Origin: Flavobacteriaceae bacterium
Lineage (GTDB): Bacteria; Bacteroidota; Bacteroidia; Flavobacteriales; Flavobacteriaceae
NCBI GenBank assembly: GCA_013001965.1
Contig: JABDLA010000096.1
Coordinates: 1-43,574 of the forward strand
Length of the DNA: 43,574 nt
Reading direction: 5' to 3'
In this document: positions 33,375 to 41,079 of the stretch, one piece after another
Position numbering within the stretch: the stretch's first letter is position 1
How the letters are laid out: each line of letters starts with the position of its first letter
Notes under the pieces: generated by a model
Databases searched by the model: none
The model's input: only the letters and a program-made list of their open reading frames with translations
Told to the model about the DNA's origin: nothing
Translations under genes and position numbers: made by a program

Positions 33375-35825
33375 TTAATTATTGGCTACACGCATAATAT
33401 CTGCAAATAAACCGGAAGCAGTCACATCTGCACCGGCTCCGGCTCCTTTAATTATTAGTGGTTGTTCTGCATACCTGTCGGTGTAAAACATAACAATATT
33501 ATCTTTTCCTTCTAAATTATAAAAGGGATGACCTGGCGGAATTTCCTCCAATCCAACTTTAGCATTACCTGCACTATATTCGGCAACAAATTTTAACTGA
33601 CAGTTATTTTTTTCTGCCGATGCATATAATTCCTGATAATAAGATTCATCTGCGATCAGCGTTTCATAAAAGGCTTCAACCGAATCGGCCTTCAGAGCAG
33701 CTTCAGTTAAAAAACCTTCACAATGAATATCTTTTAGATTCATGGCGACACCGCTTTCCCTGGCCAGGATCAAAATTTTTCGGGCCACATCAATACCGCT
33801 CAAATCTATTCTTGGATCGGGTTCGGTATAGCCTTCTTCCTGTGCCTGTTTCACCACGTAATGAAACCTGGTCTTATCACTAAAATTATTAAATACAAAA
33901 TTCAAACTCCCCGATAAAACCGCTTTTATGGTATTGATGCGATCTCCGGAGGTTATTAAATGATTAAGCGTATCAATTATGGGCAATCCGGCACCAACAT
34001 TGGTTTCGAATAAAAAAGGCGCATTATATTTCCGTGACAGTTGTTTGAGTTCCAGGTAGTGTTCATAGTCACTTGAACAGGCAATTTTATTACAGGCAAT
34101 GACCGAAATACTCTCCTGAATATATTTCGAGTAAAAATTAGAAACTTCTTCATTGGCGGTCACATCTACAAAAACCGAATTTCGCAAGTTGAATAATTTT
34201 ACCCGTTCAAAGAAGCCTTGCAGTGAAGCCTGATCTCCATTGGCCAAATCGGCCTTCCAGCTTTTTAAAGATAGTCCGTCGTCATTAAAGATCATCGTCC
34301 TGGAATTGGATAAGCCAATCACTCTTAAATTTATTTTAAAGTTGTCCTTAACAAATTTTTTCTGCTTACTAATTTGCTCGATGAGGCGTTCACCAACATT
34401 GCCGACTCCTGTAATGAACAAATTAACCTGTATTGTTTTAACTTCAAAAAAGCGTTCGTGGAGTACATTAAGGGCCTTCTTGACATCCTTTCGGTCAATG
34501 ACAGCCGAGATATTTCGCTCGGAGGCTCCTTGCGCAATAGCCCGAATGTTGACGTTGTTTTTTCCCAGGGCACTAAACATCTTTCCGCTAAGGCCCTGAA
34601 GATTTTTCATGTTATTACCTACTGTGGCTACAATTGATAATCCATCTTCAACGATGATGGGATCAAGTTTATGGAGTGCGATCTCATTTTCAAAGGTTTT
34701 ATTTATAGCTTGCTCAGCATTTTCAGCATCAGCTTCAGTGATGCCAAAGCATATGGAATGCTCTGATGATGCCTGAGTAATGAGGATCACATTGATCTTT
34801 TCCTGTGCAAGTGTTTCGAATAGCCGTTTGCTAAAGCCGGGAATTCCAACCATGCCGTTACCTTGTAGTGTGAGCAAGGCAATGTCATTGATGTTACTGA
34901 TCCCTTTCACAATAGCATCGGCTCCATTTTCAGATGTCTCTGTAATGAGTGTTCCTTCATCGTCGGGCGACATAGTATTTTTTATGGCGATCGGGATATG
35001 CTTATCAAGAACGGGTTGTATGGTTGGTGGATATAGAACTTTCGCACCAAAATGCGATAATTCAACAGCTTCCTGATAGGTAATTCTTCGGATGGGTTTC
35101 GCCTGCTTTACTAGTTTCGGATTCGTTGTGAACATGCCGCTAACGTCGGTCCAGATCTGCAATTCATCAGCCTCAAGTGCGGCTGCAAGAATGGCGGCCG
35201 TATAATCGGAGCCGCCTCTGCCCAGGGTGGTTATTTCGCCTTTTTCCGAAGTGGAAATAAATCCGGGAAATAGGCTGACCTTATGATCATGCTCATTAAA
35301 AAAAGCACGAATGTTTTCCTCAGTCATTTTGAAATTAACAACGGCATTGGTATAATTGGTATCGGTTTTAATGAGGTCCTGCGAATTTTTCAGGACGGCA
35401 TCAACACCGTTCGACTTTAGTGCTTCATATATGATCTTAGATGAAAGTAACTCTCCAAAACTCAGTAATTTATCCGTTATTTTTGGCGATAACTCGTTCG
35501 TGAGAAATAGTCCGTCAAGCAATTGTTTTAGTGCAGATAGATGCTTTGAAACGGCTTCCTCTACTTCAGTACGGCTTTCACTACTTATAAGTTCTTTCAC
35601 CATATTGATATGGATCGTTCTTATATTTTCATATCCATTATTGTAAGCGGCATTCTTCTGAACGGCCAACTCTGCAACATCCAGTAATTTATCAGTTATA
35701 CCTCCAACGGCAGAAACAACGACCACCAGTCGATCCTGATCAGATCGATCTTTTAATATTTGAATAACCTTATTGATGTTTTCAACAGAACCAACAGAGG
35801 TGCCGCCAAACTTTAGAACCTTCAT
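33375..35825 (-). CDS. thrA: Bifunctional aspartokinase I / homoserine dehydrogenase I
   Basis: 816 residues from the ATG at 35825 (MKVLKFGGTSVGS); the track's GTG start at 35849 adds eight residues that the family lacks. The N-terminal kinase domain carries KFGGTSVG and TLGRGGSDYTAAILAAALEADELQIWTDV. ACT regulatory domains lie in the middle (GMVGIPGFSKRLFETLAQEKINVILITQASSEHSICF and a second at MKNLQGLSGKMFSALGKNNVNIRAIAQGASERNI). Homoserine dehydrogenase begins with LFITGVGNVGERL and includes FVDVTAN, IACNKIA and YTEPDPRIDLSG. By family it commits aspartate to threonine and is feedback-inhibited by threonine. It is preceded by a Thr-rich leader peptide. Confidence 0.96.
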   Translation of the reverse strand: MKVLKFGGTSVGSVENINKVIQILKDRSDQDRLVVVVSAVGGITDKLLDVAELAVQKNAAYNNGYENIRTIHINMVKELISSESRTEVEEAVSKHLSALKQLLDGLFLTNELSPKITDKLLSFGELLSSKIIYEALKSNGVDAVLKNSQDLIKTDTNYTNAVVNFKMTEENIRAFFNEHDHKVSLFPGFISTSEKGEITTLGRGGSDYTAAILAAALEADELQIWTDVSGMFTTNPKLVKQAKPIRRITYQEAVELSHFGAKVLYPPTIQPVLDKHIPIAIKNTMSPDDEGTLITETSENGADAIVKGISNINDIALLTLQGNGMVGIPGFSKRLFETLAQEKINVILITQASSEHSICFGITEADAENAEQAINKTFENEIALHKLDPIIVEDGLSIVATVGNNMKNLQGLSGKMFSALGKNNVNIRAIAQGASERNISAVIDRKDVKKALNVLHERFFEVKTIQVNLFITGVGNVGERLIEQISKQKKFVKDNFKINLRVIGLSNSRTMIFNDDGLSLKSWKADLANGDQASLQGFFERVKLFNLRNSVFVDVTANEEVSNFYSKYIQESISVIACNKIACSSDYEHYLELKQLSRKYNAPFLFETNVGAGLPIIDTLNHLITSGDRINTIKAVLSGSLNFVFNNFSDKTRFHYVVKQAQEEGYTEPDPRIDLSGIDVARKILILARESGVAMNLKDIHCEGFLTEAALKADSVEAFYETLIADESYYQELYASAEKNNCQLKFVAEYSAGNAKVGLEEIPPGHPFYNLEGKDNIVMFYTDRYAEQPLIIKGAGAGADVTASGLFADIMRVANN

Positions 35826-35898
35826 TCCCGATGAATTAGATGTTTGCACTTAAACGTTTGCAGTTTTAACTGTATAATATTGACGAAGAACTATAACT

Positions 35899-35920
35899 AA
35901 CAACCCTAACGGGTTGTCTC
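35899..35920 (-). promoter_or_regulatory. Attenuator-like hairpin at the leader peptide stop codon
   Basis: On the minus strand ACAACCC-GTTA-GGGTTGT forms a 7-bp stem, and the leader's TAG stop begins in the loop. An additional ACAACC a few bases upstream offers a competing partner for GGGTTGT, so two alternative pairings exist that overlap the threonine codons. Confidence 0.55.
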
Positions 35921-36001
35921 GGTTGTAAATGTACCAAAAACAGAACTGTTTCCTAAAAGGAAAGAGGGAAAAGTTCCTATATTTTGTTTTAATAGATGCA
36001 T
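35906..36001 (-). CDS. thrL: Threonine-rich leader peptide of the thr operon
   Basis: A 31-codon minus-strand ORF, too short for the ORF track: ATG at 36001-35999, TAG at 35908-35906. Its C-terminal nine residues are GTFTTETTR, giving five threonine codons in the last eight sense codons (ACA TTT ACA ACC GAG ACA ACC CGT). The stop lies in the loop of a GC-containing hairpin, and the ORF ends 80 bp before the thrA ATG. This is the classic layout of a leader peptide that senses charged tRNA-Thr. I see no U-run terminator, so the downstream switch may be translational or Rho-dependent. The name is by analogy with E. coli thrL; the peptide sequences are not related. Confidence 0.65.
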   Translation of the reverse strand: MHLLKQNIGTFPSFLLGNSSVFGTFTTETTR

Positions 36002-36027
36002 TTGGTCACTATACGTACCAAATGTAT
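35996..36027. promoter_or_regulatory. Face-to-face promoter pair in an inverted repeat between thrA and nnrD
   Basis: ATGCATTTGGT and ACCAAATGTAT form an 11-bp inverted repeat (one mismatch) separated by 10 bases. Each arm holds a -7 like box: minus TACATTTG (36026-36019, perfect) and plus TGCATTTG (35997-36004, one off). The predicted starts, near 36012 (-) and 36011 (+), nearly coincide, so polymerases would compete. The leader peptide ATG lies within the left arm. Confidence 0.45.
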
Positions 36028-36065
36028 TATTTTTATAACCGTCAGAAAAAAAATTCTATAAGGAG

Positions 36066-37634
36066 ATGAAAATATTCGCCAAGGAGCAAATTTATGCGGG
36101 AGATAAATTAACAGCCGAGAAGCAAGGCATAACATCAACCGAGTTGATGGAGCGTGCCGGGACTCAGATCTTTAATTGGCTGCATGCCCGTATGCAGGGC
36201 GCCCAGGTACCCATTCATGTCTTCTGCGGAATCGGGAATAATGGGGGCGACGGTTTAGTGATCTCACGTCATCTCATAACGCACGGTTATAATGTCATAA
36301 CCTATGTTATTAATTGCAGTGATAAGCGTTCTAAGGATTTTCTGGTGAACTATGATCGCATTAAAACCGTAACTAAAAAATGGCCTATACTTTTATCTTG
36401 TAGTGAAGATTTTCCGGCCATTCATCAGGATGATATTATCGTTGACGCAATTTTTGGTATTGGATTAAACCGACCTGCCGATGATTGGGTGAAGGCCCTC
36501 TTTCAACATTTCAGGACCTCAAAAGCATTTACCTTGTCCATTGACATGCCTTCTGGATTATATGCCGATAAGGTTCCTGAAGATGAAAATGGAGTCGTTT
36601 GGGCCAATCATACCTTGAGTTTTGCCTCACCCAAATTGGTTTTCTTTTTACCGGATACAGCGCGATTTACACAGCAATGGGAATTGATCGATATTGGATT
36701 GGACCAGGAATATTTAATGACGACCAATACCGAAGCTGAGCTCATAGGAAAATTTGAAGTCCTTCCATTTTATAAACCGCGACAAAAATATTCACACAAG
36801 GGTGATTACGGCCATAGTGTGATCATTGGCGGGAGTTATGGAAAAATTGGGGCCGTTTGTCTGACAAGCAGGGCAGCACTGTCAACTGGAGCCGGCCTGG
36901 TTTCAACCTATGTCCCAAAATGCGGCTATGATATAATACAAACCAATTTACCGGAGGCCATGGTGATCACCGATCAGGCTGATGATAGAATCACCAACAT
37001 TCACTATGAACTCGAACCAACTGTGGTTGGTTTAGGTATCGGACTTGGCACCGATTCAAAAACCATACAGGCATTAGAGTCATTTTTAAAGACCAATAAG
37101 TCTCCACTCGTGATCGATGCCGACGGTATCAATATATTAGCAAAGAAAAAAGAACTATTAAAATTATTAGCACCTCAAACCATATTGACACCGCATCCAA
37201 AGGAACTGGAACGTTTGATCGGTAAATGGGATGATGATTTCGATAAACTAAAGAAGACCAAAGCACTTTCAAAAAAATACGATTTGATCATTGTTATAAA
37301 GGGTGCAAATTCAATTACCGTTGCCAAAGAGCAGCTTTTTATTAATTCAACGGGGAATCCGGGTATGGCAACAGCAGGCAGTGGTGATGTATTGACCGGG
37401 ATTATTACAGGCCTTATTAGCCAGGGATATGACCCGGTTATGGCAACTATCTTTGGCGCATACCTTCATGGAAGGGCAGGAGATATGGCCGTTCAGGTCA
37501 TGGGCTATGAAGGCCTACTTGCAAGTCATATCATTAATTATATAGGTGAAGCCTTTAAGGATCTGTTTAAGCGACCTGAACAAACACAAGTTGAAGAACC
37601 TCAGGAAGAAGAAACCAAGGCTGAAGAGCGGTAA
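36066..37634 (+). CDS. nnr: Bifunctional NAD(P)H-hydrate epimerase / ADP-dependent NAD(P)H-hydrate dehydratase
   Basis: 522 residues. The N-terminal YjeF_N epimerase domain (about 1-215) has GIGNNGGDGLVISRHL and DAIFGIGLNR; the C-terminal ribokinase-like dehydratase domain (about 230-500) has HKGDYGHSVIIGGSYGKIGA, VGLGIG, LTPHPKELERL and the ATP-site NPGMATAGSGDVLTGII. Together they repair damaged NADHX and NADPHX. The last 20 residues are an acidic Glu-rich tail. The start codon directly follows AAGGAG with no spacer, too close for normal Shine-Dalgarno pairing. A hairpin terminator follows the stop. Confidence 0.95.
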   Translation: MKIFAKEQIYAGDKLTAEKQGITSTELMERAGTQIFNWLHARMQGAQVPIHVFCGIGNNGGDGLVISRHLITHGYNVITYVINCSDKRSKDFLVNYDRIKTVTKKWPILLSCSEDFPAIHQDDIIVDAIFGIGLNRPADDWVKALFQHFRTSKAFTLSIDMPSGLYADKVPEDENGVVWANHTLSFASPKLVFFLPDTARFTQQWELIDIGLDQEYLMTTNTEAELIGKFEVLPFYKPRQKYSHKGDYGHSVIIGGSYGKIGAVCLTSRAALSTGAGLVSTYVPKCGYDIIQTNLPEAMVITDQADDRITNIHYELEPTVVGLGIGLGTDSKTIQALESFLKTNKSPLVIDADGINILAKKKELLKLLAPQTILTPHPKELERLIGKWDDDFDKLKKTKALSKKYDLIIVIKGANSITVAKEQLFINSTGNPGMATAGSGDVLTGIITGLISQGYDPVMATIFGAYLHGRAGDMAVQVMGYEGLLASHIINYIGEAFKDLFKRPEQTQVEEPQEEETKAEER

Positions 37635-37635
37635 T

Positions 37636-37667
37636 AAAAAAAAGCCATCCGAAGACAGCCCTTTTTT
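37636..37667. terminator. Bidirectional terminator with UUCG loop
   Basis: GCCATC-CGAA-GACAGC (37644-37659) is a 6-bp stem with two G-U pairs flanked by A8 on the left and CCTTTTTT on the right. On the minus strand it becomes GCTGTC-TTCG-GATGGC followed by T8, with the extra-stable C(UUCG)G loop. It serves both nnr (+) and the TlpA-like gene (-), which end 2 and 19 bp away. Confidence 0.75.
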
Positions 37668-37685
37668 AAAAAAACACTTAATATA

Positions 37686-39041
37686 TTATAGTTTCAATTC
37701 TTCAAAAAGTTTGACCAGTTTCGGGTCTGAAGGTCGGGGTGCATCAGCAGTTACAATGTTTCCTTCCGGATCAATTAATAAAAATCGCGGAATCCCTTCA
37801 ATGGCATAATCAGTAACAAACTTCGAATTCCAATCATTATCAGCAAAAAGCTGAATGCCACCAAGTTCTTTGTCCTTGACCATTTCTACCCAGGCACTAT
37901 GGTCCTTGGCTTTATCTATTGAGGTACTTACAAACTCAATATTATTGTTGTGGTATTTGGCTTCCACCTCTTTTAAATATGGGATTTCGCGTTTACAGGG
38001 TCCGCACCAGGTGGCCCATACATCAACATAAACATACTTGCCCTTAAGATCTGTTAACGACATTTCTCCACCTTTATGATTTTCATAATTTTCGAAAACG
38101 GGAGACGGCATTCCTTTTGCCAATAATTTCACTTTCTCATACTTCCTGGTCAGTTTCGCCTTTAATTCTTCATCAGATGACATGGCCATGATACCATTAT
38201 AATAGGCTTCGTTGTGCTCGTTGTTCGGACCAACTTCATAATTGAGCATCCTGGCAAGATCGGTTTTTAATGCCTCAGATGCCGAAGTCTTTAGGACCTC
38301 AAAAATTTCTGCCGGATGATCACTTTCTCTTAAAGTCATTGAATAGTGATTTTGAACCAAGCGTTTGTAATTGGACAAACTTTGATAGTATTCAGCATTT
38401 GTAAAATCAACGCCATCCAGGAGTTTCAAAAAATCATCCGAAGCTTTAAAATCATCCTTTTTTGCAAAATACTCATGGTACGATGGATACTGCTGCAAAT
38501 TGGTTAGGTGTTCAAATTCAAGGTTCTTCGATTCCAATACCATAAATTCATCATCTATGTTCTGTGCGTCATCGAGCAGTTTTACTTTTGCATCTTTAAG
38601 CGCATTCACTTTTTCTAGAAAGGCTTGTTCTTCCATTGCAAAAACCTCTGAAACACTGCCTGACATGTTTTCGTCGGTCAAATATTTAGCTGCTAAATAA
38701 TTATTGACTTCAGCACCTGGTCCAGTAAAACTGATGGATTCATCAAATTCTTTTGTGTCAAGCGTAAGACCTAACTCATAACCTGGAGCTAGATACACCG
38801 AGGCGTTTTCCCTACCATGAACAAAGGTGTAATAGCCTCTATCAACCCGAAGTGTATCGGCGAAGGCATTGTTCTCATCTAAATTTATTTCTGAAATCTT
38901 TTCTTTCCCCTTGTAAATATTTACCGTACCATCTACCGGATTTTCAATTTGACCGGAGATCAAGGCATAGTCGATTTCAGGCTCATTTTTACAGGCAACA
39001 AACACAACTGCTACCAATAACAGGACCATAAGTTTTTTCAT
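37686..39041 (-). CDS. TlpA-like thioredoxin-domain lipoprotein
   Basis: 451 residues from the ATG at 39041; the track start at 39089 is a TTG. MKKLMVLLLVAVVFVAC gives a lipobox (Cys17), so it is a periplasm-facing lipoprotein. A DUF4369-like beta domain (about 25-110: ISGQIENPVDGTVNIYKGKEK) precedes a helical region, and a C-terminal TlpA/AhpC-like thioredoxin domain (about 310-451) carries the redox site WATWCGPCKRE and the cis-proline GIPRFLLID. It would reduce or isomerise disulfides in exported proteins. The cysteine-rich adhesins at both window edges are possible clients, which is speculative. Confidence 0.9.
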   Translation of the reverse strand: MKKLMVLLLVAVVFVACKNEPEIDYALISGQIENPVDGTVNIYKGKEKISEINLDENNAFADTLRVDRGYYTFVHGRENASVYLAPGYELGLTLDTKEFDESISFTGPGAEVNNYLAAKYLTDENMSGSVSEVFAMEEQAFLEKVNALKDAKVKLLDDAQNIDDEFMVLESKNLEFEHLTNLQQYPSYHEYFAKKDDFKASDDFLKLLDGVDFTNAEYYQSLSNYKRLVQNHYSMTLRESDHPAEIFEVLKTSASEALKTDLARMLNYEVGPNNEHNEAYYNGIMAMSSDEELKAKLTRKYEKVKLLAKGMPSPVFENYENHKGGEMSLTDLKGKYVYVDVWATWCGPCKREIPYLKEVEAKYHNNNIEFVSTSIDKAKDHSAWVEMVKDKELGGIQLFADNDWNSKFVTDYAIEGIPRFLLIDPEGNIVTADAPRPSDPKLVKLFEELKL

Positions 39042-39168
39042 CGGATTGATTTTAGGTTTTGCAAATTCGACCAAAAATAACAAAGCCAAATAAAATACAC
39101 TGAATAATTAACATTTATTTGGATATATTTTAGTGTTTGTCGTATTTTGAAAATCAAATATTCTAAGC

Positions 39169-40680
39169 ATGGAGGACTATCATTTAATTATAAATCGACC
39201 GCTGGATTTACACGATATTAATGAAGTTATCAGATCCAATAAGAAATTAAAATTATCGGAAGAATCGAAACAAAAAATAGTCCAATGCCGTCAATATCTC
39301 GATAAAAAACTCGAAGAAAGTGATCGTCCTTTCTATGGCATTAATACTGGTTTTGGATCTCTGTCGAATGTGAAGATCAATGATCAAAATTTGTCCAGAC
39401 TGCAACGTAATTTGGTCATCTCACATGCCTGCGGTACCGGAGAGTTTGTTTCGGTTGAGATCGTAAAGCTCATGCTGTGGTTTAAAATAAGGTCACTTAG
39501 TTTTGGACATAGCGGCGTTCAGTTGGAAACCGTGGAGCGTTTGATCGATTTCTATAATAAAGATGTTTTTCCCGTTGTTTATACCCAGGGGTCTTTAGGC
39601 GCCTCTGGTGATTTGGCTCCATTAGCACATTTAACGCTTCCTATTTTGGGAGAAGGTGAAGTTTGGTATGAAGGGAAGGTGAAAGCCTCTATGAAAATAC
39701 TCAATCATTTTGGTTGGAAACCCATTGAACTTAAATCGAAAGAAGGCCTTGCCCTGCTTAATGGGACCCAGTTCATGAGTGCCTATGGCATTCACCTGCT
39801 CTTAAGGAGTCATAAACTGGCCTATTTGGGTGATTTGATCGGTGCAATTTCCCTGGATGCCTATGATGGATTGATCGAACCATTTAATGACCTGGTACAT
39901 TTGGTGCGTCCGCATAGCGGACAAGTAAAAACGGCAAAGCGTTTACAGCATTTATTGGAGGAAAGCGAACTTATAAACCGTCCAAAGGATCATATCCAGG
40001 ATCCCTATTCCTTCCGTTGTATGCCCCAGGTGCATGGAGCAACAAAAGATACAATTGATTTCGTGGAGAAAACCTTTATTACAGAGATTAACGCCGTGAC
40101 CGATAATCCTAATATATTTTATGCTGAGGATAAAATAATATCCGGCGGAAATTTTCACGGGCAGCCTCTGGCACTGGCATTTGACTATTTAAAGATTGCC
40201 ATGGCCGAATTGGGCAATATTTCGGAAAGACGCACTTTTCAGCTTGTTTCCGGACAAAGAGGACTCCCTGAATTCCTCGTAGACAATCCAGGCTTAAATT
40301 CCGGTTTTATGATCCCACAGTATACCGCGGCCAGTATTGTTAGCGCCAATAAGCAATTGGCAACTCCGGCAAGTGTGGATTCAATTGTAAGTTCGAACGG
40401 ACAAGAAGACCATGTTAGTATGGGAGCAAATGCTGCAACACAAGCCTTAACGTTAATAGATAATATAGAAAGGGTTCTCGCCATCGAATTATTTAATGCA
40501 TCCCAGGCACTGCATTTTAGAGAACCATTAAAATCATCACCTTTTATAGAAGCCTTTTTAAAAGCCTACAGAAACGTGGTTCCATTTGTTAAAGAAGACA
40601 TATTTCTGCATCAGGAAATCATGAATTCAATACGCTTTCTTAATGCTCTAAACCTTGATAATGAGGCACTTTATAACTAA
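39169..40680 (+). CDS. hutH: Histidine ammonia-lyase
   Basis: 503 residues, normal HAL length. It deaminates histidine to urocanate in the first step of degradation. The MIO cofactor forms from the Ala-Ser-Gly triad in GSLGASGDLAPLAH (A145-G147). YGINTGFGSL near residue 60 supplies the catalytic tyrosine, and VTDNPNIF and SGGNFHGQPLALA follow. None of hutU, hutI or hutG is adjacent, so it is an orphan here. Aromatic ammonia-lyase activity (tyrosine or phenylalanine) is a less likely alternative that the motif set does not exclude. Confidence 0.92.
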   Translation: MEDYHLIINRPLDLHDINEVIRSNKKLKLSEESKQKIVQCRQYLDKKLEESDRPFYGINTGFGSLSNVKINDQNLSRLQRNLVISHACGTGEFVSVEIVKLMLWFKIRSLSFGHSGVQLETVERLIDFYNKDVFPVVYTQGSLGASGDLAPLAHLTLPILGEGEVWYEGKVKASMKILNHFGWKPIELKSKEGLALLNGTQFMSAYGIHLLLRSHKLAYLGDLIGAISLDAYDGLIEPFNDLVHLVRPHSGQVKTAKRLQHLLEESELINRPKDHIQDPYSFRCMPQVHGATKDTIDFVEKTFITEINAVTDNPNIFYAEDKIISGGNFHGQPLALAFDYLKIAMAELGNISERRTFQLVSGQRGLPEFLVDNPGLNSGFMIPQYTAASIVSANKQLATPASVDSIVSSNGQEDHVSMGANAATQALTLIDNIERVLAIELFNASQALHFREPLKSSPFIEAFLKAYRNVVPFVKEDIFLHQEIMNSIRFLNALNLDNEALYN

Positions 40681-41079
40681 TGATCTGCGCCACTTATTCG
40701 TCCAAATACTCAAATATTAGTTGAACTCATTTGGAATTAACTATTATTCACCATAATTTTGATAATAGAAGTTAAAGTAGCGTTAAATCTGCTCGAAGCT
40801 TCGCCAAAACCGCAGCATTTTCTGCGGTTAATTCCTACTCTGAAAATTGTTTAATAGCATAGCAATTTGATTGATTACTAGCATTTTACTGATTTGATGA
40901 TTATCTAAGTATAGTCATTGATTTAAGCCGATTTTGGCTGTTTAAGAAGTCCGCTTTTTTTTAACAGTCCTGTATTGGTTTAACCCTTATCTATTTATGG
41001 CTTAGTGTTTTTCTTATTTATGGAAAATAGCGTTAGCTATTTGAGGATGTTAAAATAATTTTAATTAAATCTAAATGTT
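40681..41079. other. Intergenic region between hutH and the second adhesin
   Basis: About 400 bp without a supported gene. AACCGCAG-N6-CTGCGGTT (40808-40829) is an 8-bp hairpin that may end hutH, although no T run follows. AAATAGC-GTTA-GCTATTT (41025-41042) is a 7-bp hairpin 37 bp before the adhesin start and probably lies in its leader. No full TAnnTTTG match was found. Confidence 0.5.
40808..40829 (+). terminator. Possible terminator hairpin after hutH
   Basis: An 8-bp perfect stem AACCGCAG/CTGCGGTT with a 6-base loop, 127 bp past the hutH stop. Absence of a T run makes it weak. Confidence 0.35.

Noticed and set aside
35850-35905. Intrinsic terminator between the leader peptide and thrA
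   Set aside because: CAGTTAAAACTG can form only a 4-5 bp stem and no T run follows, so classical terminator-type attenuation is not supported.
39169-40680. A complete histidine-utilisation operon around hutH
   Set aside because: The neighbours are a TlpA-like lipoprotein on the other strand and an adhesin; no hutU, hutI or hutG is present.
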